The notes under the pieces were generated by a model. The model was not told the origin of the DNA, did not search any database, and saw nothing but the letters and a program-made list of their open reading frames with translations. A program made the translations under genes and the position numbers. A DNA stretch of 64,000 nucleotides from Cytobacillus dafuensis (GTDB lineage: Bacteria > Bacillota > Bacilli > Bacillales > Cytobacillaceae), in NCBI RefSeq assembly GCF_007995155.1, contig NZ_CP042593.1, positions 3,142,001-3,206,000 of the forward strand, written 5' to 3'. Below, in pieces: positions 47,967 to 56,811 of the stretch (the stretch's first letter is position 1; the number at the start of each line of letters is the position of its first letter).

Positions 47967-49605
47967 TTAGCTCCCTCCCCGAATCCTTATTTTCGTTTTG
48001 AACTTGATCTTCCGGCTCGTTAATTCCAGTATTTTCTAGAATAATACCAATTTCTCTTTTCAAGCCGTGCCAGTTTTTATTCGTATGGCCTGCAACCCAA
48101 ACTTCATTGTTTACACGACGAATCCAAATACGGCGGTGATTCCAATATGAACCTTGAGCAACACCAATCATAAAGATTAATCCACCTAAAGATATAATCC
48201 AAAGCGTCAAATCTTTTCGAACGGTGAGACCGGATACATTTTTCGTGTCGATCCCTTTGAATGCCATTTTATATGTATTATCTCCGAAAGGCTCAATCGT
48301 TTGACGAATAGCTACAAAACTTACTTCCCCTTCAGGCTTATCAGGAGTCAGCATTTTAAAGACGAAAGCTGGATTGTTTGGAATTCGTGATTTTGTAACC
48401 GGTTCTCCATTTTCATCAAATTCGAAATCTGGAAAATAGCTTACTACTTCAACTGAATATCCGTTCCCTAAATCATATTTTTCCTTAGGGTCATTTAAAT
48501 CCACAGTCAGCGTGCCGAACTCTTTATTTGTTTGTTTATTAGTAAGAGCAAAGGTCATTTTGTTCAATTCATTTAATTTATATGTGGATTGATACAATGC
48601 AAAGCGTTCAAATCTCAAAGGATCATTAACACGAATCTCATAATCCTTCACTTTTTCAAGCTCAGGTTTTTCTCCAGCAATCGAATCCCCTTTCTTTTTA
48701 TATAGGGTTACATTGGACTGATAATTTTTTGCTACCATCCCAGCATTTTCAATTGCTTCACTAAAAACTTCCTTGTCTTTATTTTTATCATAAACTTCCA
48801 GTATAAACTGGTCACTGTTCAAATAATATTCTCCGTCTGTTTCTGGAATCACCTTAGTTTCCCCTTCACGGATCCACATAACCTCGTCTACATACATACC
48901 AGGGACAAAGCGGAGCATTCCACCAATCAAGAAAATAATTAATCCAATATGATTTACATAAGGACCCCATCTTGAAAATCTGCCTTTTTCAGCAAGAATA
49001 TTGCCATCCTCTTCACGAATATGGTACCTTTTTTCTCTTAATTTTTCTTTTACCTTTTCATATGATTCTTCCAAGTTTTCAGCTTCTGAAATTCCAAATA
49101 GCCGCTGGCGTTTTAGGAAACCTTCATGTCTTGTCACACGCTGAGCCTTCAAAGCTCGATAAAGAGGAATTACCCTATCCAAACTACAAATGACAAGCGA
49201 AATGCCAATTGACGCTACTAACACTAAATACCACCAAGAACTATAAAGATTGTGGAAGCCAAGTTCATAATATAGTTTTCCTAGCCAGCCGTACTGATCT
49301 TCATAAAACACTTCAGCAGGCATCGTAGGAGGAATATACATTTCCTGTGGAAAAATAGTTCCCAAAGCTGATGCGATTAGTGTAATGACGATTAGCCATA
49401 CACCAACCTTTACAGATGAGAAAAAATTCCAAATTTTATCCACTATTGTTTTATTGTAAGTTTGCGAGCGGCGTGCACTTCCTTCATAGCGCATATCGAC
49501 AAGCTTCTTTTCCTTCTCATGCTCCTCGAGAATTCTTCCGCAAGCTTCACAAAGAATTGTGCCATGAGGATTCACATGTCCGCACTCACATTTTACATCC
49601 TTCAT
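47953..49605 (-). CDS. resB: Cytochrome c biogenesis protein ResB
   Basis: System II partner of ResC. 550 residues: an N-terminal zinc-ribbon-like CxC/CxxC segment ([18 protein letters not shown]), then [26 protein letters not shown], four membrane helices (about 70, 125, 217, 482) and a large outer domain. The family length and order resA-resB-resC are preserved. It overlaps resC by 14 bp. Confidence 0.95.
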   Translation of the reverse strand: MKDVKCECGHVNPHGTILCEACGRILEEHEKEKKLVDMRYEGSARRSQTYNKTIVDKIWNFFSSVKVGVWLIVITLIASALGTIFPQEMYIPPTMPAEVFYEDQYGWLGKLYYELGFHNLYSSWWYLVLVASIGISLVICSLDRVIPLYRALKAQRVTRHEGFLKRQRLFGISEAENLEESYEKVKEKLREKRYHIREEDGNILAEKGRFSRWGPYVNHIGLIIFLIGGMLRFVPGMYVDEVMWIREGETKVIPETDGEYYLNSDQFILEVYDKNKDKEVFSEAIENAGMVAKNYQSNVTLYKKKGDSIAGEKPELEKVKDYEIRVNDPLRFERFALYQSTYKLNELNKMTFALTNKQTNKEFGTLTVDLNDPKEKYDLGNGYSVEVVSYFPDFEFDENGEPVTKSRIPNNPAFVFKMLTPDKPEGEVSFVAIRQTIEPFGDNTYKMAFKGIDTKNVSGLTVRKDLTLWIISLGGLIFMIGVAQGSYWNHRRIWIRRVNNEVWVAGHTNKNWHGLKREIGIILENTGINEPEDQVQNENKDSGRELSGKS

Positions 49606-49624
49606 TATAAAAACTCCCTATACC

Positions 49625-50149
49625 TTATGGTTTAACCTGTTCCATTAAGTCTTTAATCATATCTTCTGTCAATTGACCTGTATGGTATTTCACTATTTTC
49701 CCTTCCTTGTCAATCATATACGTTGCAGGGAGAGGGCCAATCTTATAAGCTGTCATTACCTGTCCATCCGGATCCTTTAAAATAGGAAATTCTAAGCCGT
49801 GCCGATCCGCAAATTTTTGTATTGCCAATTCAGATTCCCCTACATTTACAGCTAGGATTGTAACACCTTTGTCTTTAAATTGTTTATATTGGTTATTCAT
49901 GTATGGCATTTCTCTTTCACACGGTTTACACCATGTGCCCCAAAAATTTAAAAAGACTCCTTGTCCCTCATAATCTGAAAGACGATGTTTCTCTCCATTC
50001 ATATCTTCTAATACAAAGTCTGGTGCTTTTTCACCAACCACTGCTTTTTGAACATCATCTTTTGTAAAATTAGCGTATAAAGTGTAAGCAACTGCAGCTC
50101 CTAATAAGAGTAAGATGACTGCCCTTATCATTAGTCGCTTTTTTTTCAT
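49625..50149 (-). CDS. resA: Thiol-disulfide oxidoreductase ResA
   Basis: Membrane-tethered thioredoxin that reduces apocytochrome c haem-site cysteines. 174 residues, anchor helix at about 8-26. The redox pair is C74-C77 (WCKPC; B. subtilis has CEPC) and E80, the buried glutamate important in ResA, is kept. An AT-rich 180-bp region before it contains a possible -10 TATAAT at 50252-50257 (minus) without a good -35, as expected for an activator-dependent promoter. Confidence 0.95.
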   Translation of the reverse strand: MKKKRLMIRAVILLLLGAAVAYTLYANFTKDDVQKAVVGEKAPDFVLEDMNGEKHRLSDYEGQGVFLNFWGTWCKPCEREMPYMNNQYKQFKDKGVTILAVNVGESELAIQKFADRHGLEFPILKDPDGQVMTAYKIGPLPATYMIDKEGKIVKYHTGQLTEDMIKDLMEQVKP

Positions 50150-50329
50150 TAAACTATCTCCTTTGTATAAGTCAGTTCAACAATAAAATATCACACGTGT
50201 ATTATTGTTTTCCATTCTAGAATACCTAATTTTCCATACAGTCTGATTTTAATTATATCATTTATTATCACTATGATAATGTTAACGATATGAAGGAAAT
50301 GTGACTTTTCTATGAAATTTCGCCACAAA

Positions 50330-51052
50330 TTACTTTGCTTGGGCAAGTGTCCGTAATTGCTTTACTTCATGAGCTGTTAATTCCCTAGCATCCCCTGGTT
50401 TCAGACCATGAAGAGTTAAAAAACCGTATCTTTCCCGTTTAAGTTTCATGACAGGATGGCCAATTGCCTCAAACATTCTTCTTACCTGTCGATTTCGACC
50501 CTCATGTATCGAAAGTTCAATAATGGCCGTTTGCTTCTTCTTATCCATAGAAAGCATCTTTGCTTTTGCCGGTGCAGTCATTCCATCCTCTAATTTAACA
50601 CCCTTCTCAAGACTTTTCGTTTTTTCACGTGATGGTATCCCCTTCACCTTCGCGACGTAAATCTTTTCAATTTCACTTTTTGGATGCATGAGAAGATTCG
50701 CAAATTCACCATCATTTGTTAATAAGAGAAGCCCTGATGTATCAAAATCTAAACGCCCAATTGGATAAATTCTTTGTTCTATATTTAGAAGAAAATCAGT
50801 GACTACCTTCCGACCTTTGTCATCCTGAACACTGGAAATAACCCCTCGTGGTTTATAAAGAAGAAAATAGACTGGCTCCTCTCTTTCTACAGGAATGCCA
50901 TTCACTTCGACCCGATCTGTAGATGATACTTTAACACCTAGCTCTTTTACTACTTTTCCATTTACCTTAACTTGACCTTCGATAATAAGTTGCTCAGCCT
51001 TTCTGCGTGAAGCAAATCCAGCATGTGCAATTACCTTTTGTAATCTTTCCAA
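50330..51052 (-). CDS. rluB: 23S rRNA pseudouridine synthase RluB
   Basis: 240 residues: S4 RNA-binding domain (about 2-60; RLQKVIAHAGFASRRKAEQLI) and an RsuA-type catalytic domain with aspartate D102 in GRLDFDTSGLLLLT. GRNRQVRRMFEAIGHPV is the substrate-binding segment. It modifies a uridine in 23S rRNA helix 93. Position between spmB and resA is conserved. Confidence 0.94.
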   Translation of the reverse strand: MERLQKVIAHAGFASRRKAEQLIIEGQVKVNGKVVKELGVKVSSTDRVEVNGIPVEREEPVYFLLYKPRGVISSVQDDKGRKVVTDFLLNIEQRIYPIGRLDFDTSGLLLLTNDGEFANLLMHPKSEIEKIYVAKVKGIPSREKTKSLEKGVKLEDGMTAPAKAKMLSMDKKKQTAIIELSIHEGRNRQVRRMFEAIGHPVMKLKRERYGFLTLHGLKPGDARELTAHEVKQLRTLAQAK

Positions 51053-51160
51053 TTAAGTCACCCCAAATAATTGCTTTAATATAAGGATAATACCAATTTC
51101 TATCCTTATGAATTATGACATAGATCGAGCATTTTTCAAAGCTTGGGTAACTTTTGAGAA

Positions 51161-51195
51161 AAAAAAGAAAAGATACCTTCGTTTGAAGATATCTT
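51161..51195 (-). terminator. spmB terminator
   Basis: AAGATA.CTTC and GAAG.TATCTT stem with a T-rich run (TTTTCTTTTTTTT) on minus. Confidence 0.85.
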
Positions 51196-51221
51196 TCAAG
51201 ATATTCATGGCAAATGAAATA

Positions 51222-51755
51222 TTATATACCAAATATAAGTGTTACAACGACAATGGCAGCAATAATCCCAACTAAATCGGCTAAGAGACCAACTTTTAGT
51301 GCATCTCCCATTTTACGAATTCCTACCGCTCCAAAATACACTGTTAACACATAAAACGTAGTATCCGTGCTCCCTTGAAGAACGGAAGCAAGACGGCCAA
51401 TAAAGGAATCAGGTCCATATGTAGCAATGAGGTCGCTCGTCATACCAAGTGCAGCTGAGCCTGAAATCGGCCGTATAATGGATAACGGAAAAATTTCTGG
51501 TGGGACCCCTATTGCTTCAAGTGCAGGTCTTATCAGCTCGTTGAGATACTCGAGTGCTCCAGAAGCTCGAAAAACCGAGATCGCAACAAGCATTCCGACT
51601 AGAAAAGGGATGATTGAAACAGCGATTTTGATCCCCTCCTTACCACCTTCTACAAAGCTCTCATAAGTGGGGATCCGTTTGAATGTACCATATATTAAAA
51701 TAAATCCAATCAGAACTGGAATAAACCATAAAGAGATCATCGACACAATTTGCAT
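51222..51755 (-). CDS. spmB: Spore maturation protein B
   Basis: Nucleoside-recognition (Gate) domain membrane protein needed, with SpmA, for spore core dehydration. 177 residues with about five helices; GGKEGIKIAVSIIPFLVGMLVAI and RPISGSAALGM are Gate-domain features. It follows spmA by 6 bp. Its transport substrate is unknown. Confidence 0.93.
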   Translation of the reverse strand: MQIVSMISLWFIPVLIGFILIYGTFKRIPTYESFVEGGKEGIKIAVSIIPFLVGMLVAISVFRASGALEYLNELIRPALEAIGVPPEIFPLSIIRPISGSAALGMTSDLIATYGPDSFIGRLASVLQGSTDTTFYVLTVYFGAVGIRKMGDALKVGLLADLVGIIAAIVVVTLIFGI

Positions 51756-51761
51756 GCGAAT

Positions 51762-52349
51762 TCATCCTTTTCTTGTTCTTCGATAGTAAAAATATCGATC
51801 AATTATTATGGCACCTAATGCAGAACTGATTGAAGCTATTAATGTTGGGCCAACGATTTCTGTTGGAGAGACAGATTCATATTTCATCCTTATTGCAATA
51901 ACCATTGTTGGGATAAGTGTAATACTTGATGTATTTATTGCTAGAAAAGTGATCATCGACCGACTTGCTTCATTACTCCCGCCATTTAAATTTTTTAATT
52001 CTTCCATTGCTTTAATTCCAAGTGGAGTGGCAGCATTTCCTAACCCGAACATATTCGCCATCATATTTGATAATATATAACCCATTGCAGGGTGTTCACT
52101 CGGCACTTCTGGAAAAAGCCTTTTGACAATCGGTTTAAATAAAAGTGCTAATCTTTTTAATAGACCTGCATCCTCTGCAATTTTCATCATTCCTAACCAG
52201 AATACGAGAATACTTATCAATCCGATACATAACGTAACTGCTTCAGATGCTCCTTTGAAAACCGCCTCATTTACTTGATCCATTGTTCCGTTGATCATAG
52301 CAAAAACAATTCCGATAACTGTCATCAATACCCAAATTATGTTAATCAT
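51762..52349 (-). CDS. spmA: Spore maturation protein A
   Basis: 195-residue Gate-domain membrane protein paired with SpmB; FKGASEAVTLCIGLISILVFWLGMM and NMFGLGNAATPLGIKAME are conserved. It overlaps the dacB 3' end by 8 bp and belongs to the dacB-spmA-spmB sporulation operon. Confidence 0.94.
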   Translation of the reverse strand: MINIIWVLMTVIGIVFAMINGTMDQVNEAVFKGASEAVTLCIGLISILVFWLGMMKIAEDAGLLKRLALLFKPIVKRLFPEVPSEHPAMGYILSNMMANMFGLGNAATPLGIKAMEELKNLNGGSNEASRSMITFLAINTSSITLIPTMVIAIRMKYESVSPTEIVGPTLIASISSALGAIIIDRYFYYRRTRKG

Positions 52350-53493
52350 CTGTTTTTACTCCAACTATCGCAGTAAATAGGCTCCTGAAATTCCCAAAAA
52401 AGGTCTCTTTATCTTTAGCTTCATCATGCTTATAATAAATCGGAATCGTTTTTAGCGGGCGATTATCAAAATATACTATCGCTTTTCCAACAATTTTTGG
52501 TACATCCTCTTTCTTTCGCCACTCTTTATTTGGTTTCTTCATTTTAAATTCAATACGGAAGAGATCTTCCTCATCTGAAGAAATAGGATATTCAAAACCA
52601 TTTTTTATAAATACTTTCTTCTTATAAAATTGATCTTTAATAGCATTTAACTCGCCTTTTGGCAAAACCTCAGCTATTTTATATGAGTTGAAACCATTTT
52701 CATACATTTGGATATGATCATTCCAGTCATCTGGTCCATTCAATGTCACTGCAATTAAATCCAACTCATTTTTTGTTGCGGTTGTTACCAGTGTCCTCTT
52801 AGCACGCTTCGTAAAACCTGTTTTCCCCCCCGTACAATACTCATATAATCCTGTTAATAATCGATTTTTATTAGTCCATTTCCGATCCCAATTTTCAGTT
52901 GGATTTGGTGCTGTATGAACCTTTGTTCCTGAGATTTTCACATACTCTTCATTATTCATAGCATAACGTGTTAATAGCGCCATATCATAAGCAGTTGAGT
53001 AATGATTTTCATGATCATCTAGTCCGTGTGGATTTGCAAAATATGTGTTTTCCATGCCAATTTCTTCAGCTTTTTGGTTCATTAAATAAACAAAACCGTC
53101 AAGACTTCCTCCTACATACTCTGCAATGGCTACAGCAGCATCATTCCCAGAACGGAGCATTAATCCAAAAACTAAGTCTTCTAATTTGATCTTTTCTCCT
53201 GGCTTCAAATAAATGGAGGACCCCTCTGCCCTTACCGCATTCTCGCTAACCTTCACCATTTCATCCATTTTCCCAGACTCTATAGCCAAAATGGCAGTCA
53301 TTATTTTTGTAATACTTGCAATTCTCCTTGGCTTGTACGCATCCTTTTCAAATAAAACTCTTCCTGATCCCTGCTCCATTAAAATAGCACTGTGCGCACT
53401 TACATTTACAGAAGCCTTTGCTTTCTGTGGAATAAGAACTATGACCAATGCAGCAATCAAAGGAAAAATGAAAAGCTTTTTTAAATTTATCAT
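52342..53493 (-). CDS. dacB: Sporulation D-alanyl-D-alanine carboxypeptidase DacB (PBP5*)
   Basis: Trims peptide side chains of cortex peptidoglycan and so lowers cross-linking. 383 residues: signal peptide (about 5-27), serine-acyl-enzyme motifs S60-I-T-K63, S115-G-N117 and K224-T-G226, and a C-terminal beta-domain with amphipathic tail. All active-site residues are present. The ribosome site before the ATG is weak. A dispersed repeat lies in its probable leader. Confidence 0.95.
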   Translation of the reverse strand: MINLKKLFIFPLIAALVIVLIPQKAKASVNVSAHSAILMEQGSGRVLFEKDAYKPRRIASITKIMTAILAIESGKMDEMVKVSENAVRAEGSSIYLKPGEKIKLEDLVFGLMLRSGNDAAVAIAEYVGGSLDGFVYLMNQKAEEIGMENTYFANPHGLDDHENHYSTAYDMALLTRYAMNNEEYVKISGTKVHTAPNPTENWDRKWTNKNRLLTGLYEYCTGGKTGFTKRAKRTLVTTATKNELDLIAVTLNGPDDWNDHIQMYENGFNSYKIAEVLPKGELNAIKDQFYKKKVFIKNGFEYPISSDEEDLFRIEFKMKKPNKEWRKKEDVPKIVGKAIVYFDNRPLKTIPIYYKHDEAKDKETFFGNFRSLFTAIVGVKTDD

Positions 53494-53514
53494 TCCATAA
53501 AGACCCCGTCTCCT

Positions 53515-53640
53515 ATTGTCTAGCTTCAGCGGCTAGGGGCTCGAGGTCTTAAGCCGTTCCGACAAAAAGGTTAAAGAGCAACCTTTCTGCCGGCCCGTCT
53601 TAAGCTTGTCGCCCCTGAGCAAGCCGCCTCCGCTTTTCTG
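53515..53640. repeat. Palindromic intergenic repeat of Bacillaceae type
   Basis: Opens GTCTAGCTTCAGCGGCTAGG, ends AGCCGCCTCCGCTTTTCTG, with arms AGGGGCTCGAGGTCTTAAG and CTTAAGCTTGTCGCCCCTGA, and an inner AAAAAGGTT/AACCTTT hairpin. Similar GC-rich elements are scattered in Bacillus genomes from general knowledge. It encodes nothing and fills much of the 53494-53796 gap. Confidence 0.6.
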
Positions 53641-53653
53641 TTTGGTTTGTACA

Positions 53654-53681
53654 ATTTTATGCAGGACAAGTATGGTTATGA
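53654..53681 (-). promoter_or_regulatory. SigE-like promoter for dacB-spmAB
   Basis: On minus, TCATAAC, 13 bases, CATAAAAT, about 160 bp before dacB, which in B. subtilis is SigE-dependent. The leader would contain the palindromic repeat. Confidence 0.4.
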
Positions 53682-53738
53682 CAAAAAAGCTATTTTGAAT
53701 GGGTCTTTAAAGAAAAAATTCAATTATAGCAACATAAA

Positions 53739-53788
53739 AAGAGACTGACATTAAAGGAATAAATCACCTTACTTTCAGTTAGCCTCTA
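53739..53788 (-). terminator. sodF terminator
   Basis: AGAG.CT.AC...AAGG pairs imperfectly with CCTTTAATGTCAGTCTCT, followed by TTTTTATG on minus. Confidence 0.5.
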
Positions 53789-53796
53789 TTAATCAA

Positions 53797-54687
53797 TTAA
53801 TATGGTTTCCATTTAAGCTCAGAAGCTTTTTGAAAGCGCTCCTCAACATTTTTCCAATTAACAAGATTCCACCAATTATTGACGTAGTCTCCACGATTAT
53901 TTTTGTACTGAAGATAATAAGCATGCTCCCAGACATCTAATACAAGTAAAGGGATTGTATCCCATTGTGTTAAATTCATATGCTTTTCTGATTGTAAAAT
54001 TTCAAGATGGCTTGACCTAGGTGACCAAACAAGTATAGCCCATCCTACACCTTCAACTTGCTTGGCAGCTTCATTAAAATGCTTCTTAAAGGCTTCAAAA
54101 CTCCCAAAATATGTTTCTATTTCCTTGAGTAGTCTCCCAGCAGGTTTTCCGCCACCCTTTGGCTTCATATTACTCCAGAATATTGTGTGCAAGTAATGAC
54201 CAGAGCCGTGGAAAGCTAGCTCACGTGACCAATGCTTCACAAGTGCATAATCTCCCGTTTTCCTTGCTTCCTCAAGCTTTATCTCTGCTTTATTTAACCC
54301 ATCAACATAAGATTTATGGTGCTTATCATGATGTAGCCTCATAATTTCCTCTGAAATATACGGTTCCAGAGCATTATATGCGTATGGAAGTGGCGGGAGA
54401 GTATGCTGACCAGCAGCTATACTTCGTTCATGCATATAAACGCCACCAACCTCCTGTCTTTCGGCAAAATATTTCTCTATCCCAGCATGTAGCTCTTCAA
54501 CCTGTTCTTGTACTTCTGTTAAATCTTCAATATTCAAAGGACCTTTAATTCCTTCCATTATATCGGTAAAAACATCCATTCTATGCCAAAGTTCAGTATT
54601 TTTATTGACATCCTCTGATTCAAGAAATGCTCGCATCTCTTTATTCCACATAATTACATCTTGTATATACCCCTCAAAACGACTCAT
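53797..54687 (-). CDS. sodF: Superoxide dismutase (Fe/Mn family) with N-terminal extension, SodF-like
   Basis: Dismutates superoxide. 296 residues: a helical, acidic extension of about 90 residues precedes the Fe/Mn SOD domain (from LPPLPYAYNALEPYIS). Metal ligands are in LHHDKHHKSYV, HYLHTIFW, and LDVWEHAYY (Asp and His). The extension and HYLH variant match B. subtilis SodF rather than the main 200-residue SodA. It is monocistronic at the edge of an accessory island. Confidence 0.9.
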   Translation of the reverse strand: MSRFEGYIQDVIMWNKEMRAFLESEDVNKNTELWHRMDVFTDIMEGIKGPLNIEDLTEVQEQVEELHAGIEKYFAERQEVGGVYMHERSIAAGQHTLPPLPYAYNALEPYISEEIMRLHHDKHHKSYVDGLNKAEIKLEEARKTGDYALVKHWSRELAFHGSGHYLHTIFWSNMKPKGGGKPAGRLLKEIETYFGSFEAFKKHFNEAAKQVEGVGWAILVWSPRSSHLEILQSEKHMNLTQWDTIPLLVLDVWEHAYYLQYKNNRGDYVNNWWNLVNWKNVEERFQKASELKWKPY

Positions 54688-54756
54688 TCTGACCCCTCTT
54701 TCCTTTCAACTTTCTGATTCCCTTTCTATCGTATGACTGATTGGAGGAAATATTGC

Positions 54757-54973
54757 ATAAAGTGAAACTTCCATCAGTGGGGGTTTTTCTTCATCCCCCA
54801 CTGATGGTTAGTTGAACCAATCACGCTCAAAACGCCACGTCCTGTGGCTTTCGCCTGACTAGGACATCGTGTCCGTCGTCGGGCATTTACGGGCAGTTGA
54901 TCCCCCACTTACTCTTCTTTGTATACGCGAATCCTTGAAGTGGGGGTCTTACTGCCCGTTAATCTGCGATAAA
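54757..54973 (+). repeat. Structured dispersed repeat, copy B
   Basis: 217 bp. The left stem is perfect over 13 bp (54771-54783 with 54795-54807, CCATCAGTGGGGG). The middle has small hairpins GCCAC..GTGGC and GGACA..TGTCC. The right structure pairs ACGGGCAGT with ACTGCCCGT and CCCCCACTT with AAGTGGGGG. It differs from copy C at only about seven positions. No transposase is present. It fills half of the 54688-55133 gap. Confidence 0.75.
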
Positions 54974-55064
54974 CAAAGAAATGCACAAGCGCATACGGAA
55001 CAATCATCTCAGTCACCAATGGAAACATAACTAACTACAATCCTTCTGGAAAATTTTCTATAAA

Positions 55065-55115
55065 TTGTATACATTTTATAAAAATAATGCTATTATCATT
55101 TTATATAATGATAAT
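55065..55115 (+). promoter_or_regulatory. Promoter and palindromic operator candidate for the ABC module
   Basis: TTGTAT, 17 bases, TGCTAT forms a plausible SigA promoter. A 24-bp near-perfect palindrome (ATTATCATTT...AATGATAAT, 55092-55115) overlaps the -10/start region, and a second, TGTATACA-centred palindrome overlaps the -35. Both are placed to bind the regulator encoded next. Confidence 0.45.
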
Positions 55116-55133
55116 GGTTTTGGAGGGAAATAA

Positions 55134-55673
55134 ATGACAAGGAAAGCTGATCTGCTCCTTCATCCAATTCGAATGAGAATTGTACAACAATTGCTACTAG
55201 GGAAACCGCTGACAATTGCGCAACTTTTAGATGTTCTTGGTGATGTTCCTCAAGCTACTTTGTATCGACATATTAATCTTTTAATTAATGCAGATCTTAT
55301 TGAGATAATCGATACGAAGAAAGTAAAAGGAACGGAAGAACGAGTGTTTTCAGTCAAGAAAGAGAACTTACAGGTACCTGAAAGTGAAATAGAAGCTACT
55401 TCACAGGAAGATCATATACGTCATTTTTCAGTATTTCACGGTAATTTGCTTCAGTTAGCGACAACTTATCTGACGGAGACTTCTCCAAAACAGTATGAAC
55501 AAGAAGGATTTGCTTATTGGTATACACCTATTCATCTAACAGACGGGGAATTTCAGGAGCTTGTCCAGTCAATTAATAAATCTATTGAAAAAGCGATAAA
55601 TAACAAGCTGACACCTGAACGAACCACTCGAATTTTTGCAGGCATGTTCATTCCACAAAAATCACGAGAATAA
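55134..55673 (+). CDS. Winged-helix (ArsR-like) transcriptional regulator
   Basis: 179 residues. The N-terminal wHTH is RKADLLLHPIRMRIVQQLLLGKPLTIAQLLDVLGDVPQATLYRHI region (about 3-48), of the HTH_20 type, then a helical C-terminal domain without cysteine metal sites. GGAGGG precedes the ATG. It is the first gene of a four-gene plus-strand operon with an ABC transporter and is probably its autoregulator; the signal is unknown. Confidence 0.82.
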   Translation: MTRKADLLLHPIRMRIVQQLLLGKPLTIAQLLDVLGDVPQATLYRHINLLINADLIEIIDTKKVKGTEERVFSVKKENLQVPESEIEATSQEDHIRHFSVFHGNLLQLATTYLTETSPKQYEQEGFAYWYTPIHLTDGEFQELVQSINKSIEKAINNKLTPERTTRIFAGMFIPQKSRE

Positions 55674-55686
55674 GGAGGAACCGCAA

Positions 55687-55908
55687 ATGCATTATGGCTA
55701 TGAAATTGGAATAGAAAAACTCGGGGATTGGCTGCCTCTTCTTCTTCCCATCCTCATTTTACAATTAATTTTAATTTCTGTGGCATTATGGGATTTGTTA
55801 AAAAGGGATCTTAGCAATGAATATAAATGGCTTTGGATCGCGATTATTGTTTTTGTTAGTATATTTGGTCCGATTTTGTATTTTACCTTAGGAAGGAGAA
55901 GAAGGTAA
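55687..55908 (+). CDS. YxlE-like small membrane protein (PLDc_N domain)
   Basis: 73 residues with two helices (about 15-36 and 48-67) and the PLDc_N pattern LALxDLLKR...WIAIIVFVSIFGPILYFTLGRRRR. B. subtilis YxlE, of the same layout, sits before the YxlFG ABC transporter and dampens SigY. AAGGAGG precedes the ATG at 55687; an earlier start inside the regulator is rejected. It ends one base before the ATPase. Confidence 0.78.
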   Translation: MHYGYEIGIEKLGDWLPLLLPILILQLILISVALWDLLKRDLSNEYKWLWIAIIVFVSIFGPILYFTLGRRRR

Positions 55909-55909
55909 T

Positions 55910-56809
55910 ATGAACATTCTCCACGTAAGCCATCTTCAAAAGAATTACGGAGATTATGAGGTCATTAAAAACATTGACTTTCAAATCGATTACGGCGAAT
56001 GTGTCGCTCTTCTTGGTCCAAATGGAGCAGGTAAAACTACTATTATTAAAATGCTTTTAGACATAACAAAACCTACAGGCGGTCAAATTCTATTCGAAGG
56101 AGGGTGTCATGACCAAAAGCGTCAGTTTATAGGATATTTGCCGCAACATCCCACTTTCTATTCGTGGATGACCGGAAAGGAATTGCTTGTATTTATGGGG
56201 GGGCTTTCAAATATAGATAAGGAAAGCTTAGAACAACGAATAAATGAATTACTAGACTTAGTGGGACTGAGTAATGCGGAAAATAAGCAAATCGGAACCT
56301 ATTCAGGAGGGATGAAGCAAAGATTAGGCATCGCCCAGGCGCTTATCCATCAACCCAAGTTGCTTATTATGGATGAACCAGTTTCCGCACTGGATCCAAT
56401 AGGGCGAAGAGACATGTTGGAATTGTTAAAATTCATCAAACAGAAATCAACCATCCTATTTTCCACTCATTTTCTGCACGATGCGGAAGAGCTTTGTGAT
56501 AAGATACTTATCCTTAATCAAGGTAAATTACTTGTCAATGGCTACATTAATCAGGTAATTAATCAAAATCAACAACCAGTATTTATTATTCAGGCACCTA
56601 GAGTTAACGAGTGGGCTCCACAACTTGTAAACGAAGATATCGTTGAATCTATTGTACAAACAGGAAGTACCGCAAAAGTCCATGTTAAAAATATTGATCA
56701 AGGGAGAATTTGGCTATTAGACAATATTAACCGTTTGAAACTGCCTGTCCAAAAATTCGAACTAGTACAGGAAAGCCTTGAAGAGATCTTTTTAAGGATG
56801 GTGAAGTAA
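55910..56809 (+). CDS. ABC transporter ATP-binding protein, YxlF-like
   Basis: 299 residues. Walker A GPNGAGKTT at 36-44, Q-loop in GYLPQHPTFY, signature YSGGMKQRLG, Walker B LLIMDEPVSALDP, and H-loop FSTHFLHD. The C-terminal extension is that of drug/bacteriocin-type exporters. It should energise the adjacent permease. Exported substrate unknown. Confidence 0.9.
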   Translation: MNILHVSHLQKNYGDYEVIKNIDFQIDYGECVALLGPNGAGKTTIIKMLLDITKPTGGQILFEGGCHDQKRQFIGYLPQHPTFYSWMTGKELLVFMGGLSNIDKESLEQRINELLDLVGLSNAENKQIGTYSGGMKQRLGIAQALIHQPKLLIMDEPVSALDPIGRRDMLELLKFIKQKSTILFSTHFLHDAEELCDKILILNQGKLLVNGYINQVINQNQQPVFIIQAPRVNEWAPQLVNEDIVESIVQTGSTAKVHVKNIDQGRIWLLDNINRLKLPVQKFELVQESLEEIFLRMVK

Positions 56810-56811
56810 AC

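Noticed and set aside
50263..50280. ATTATCA-CTA-TGATAAT palindrome upstream of resA considered as a Fur or PerR box
   Set aside because: The half-sites are inverted relative to the Fur 7-1-7 arrangement; kept only as an unassigned palindrome.
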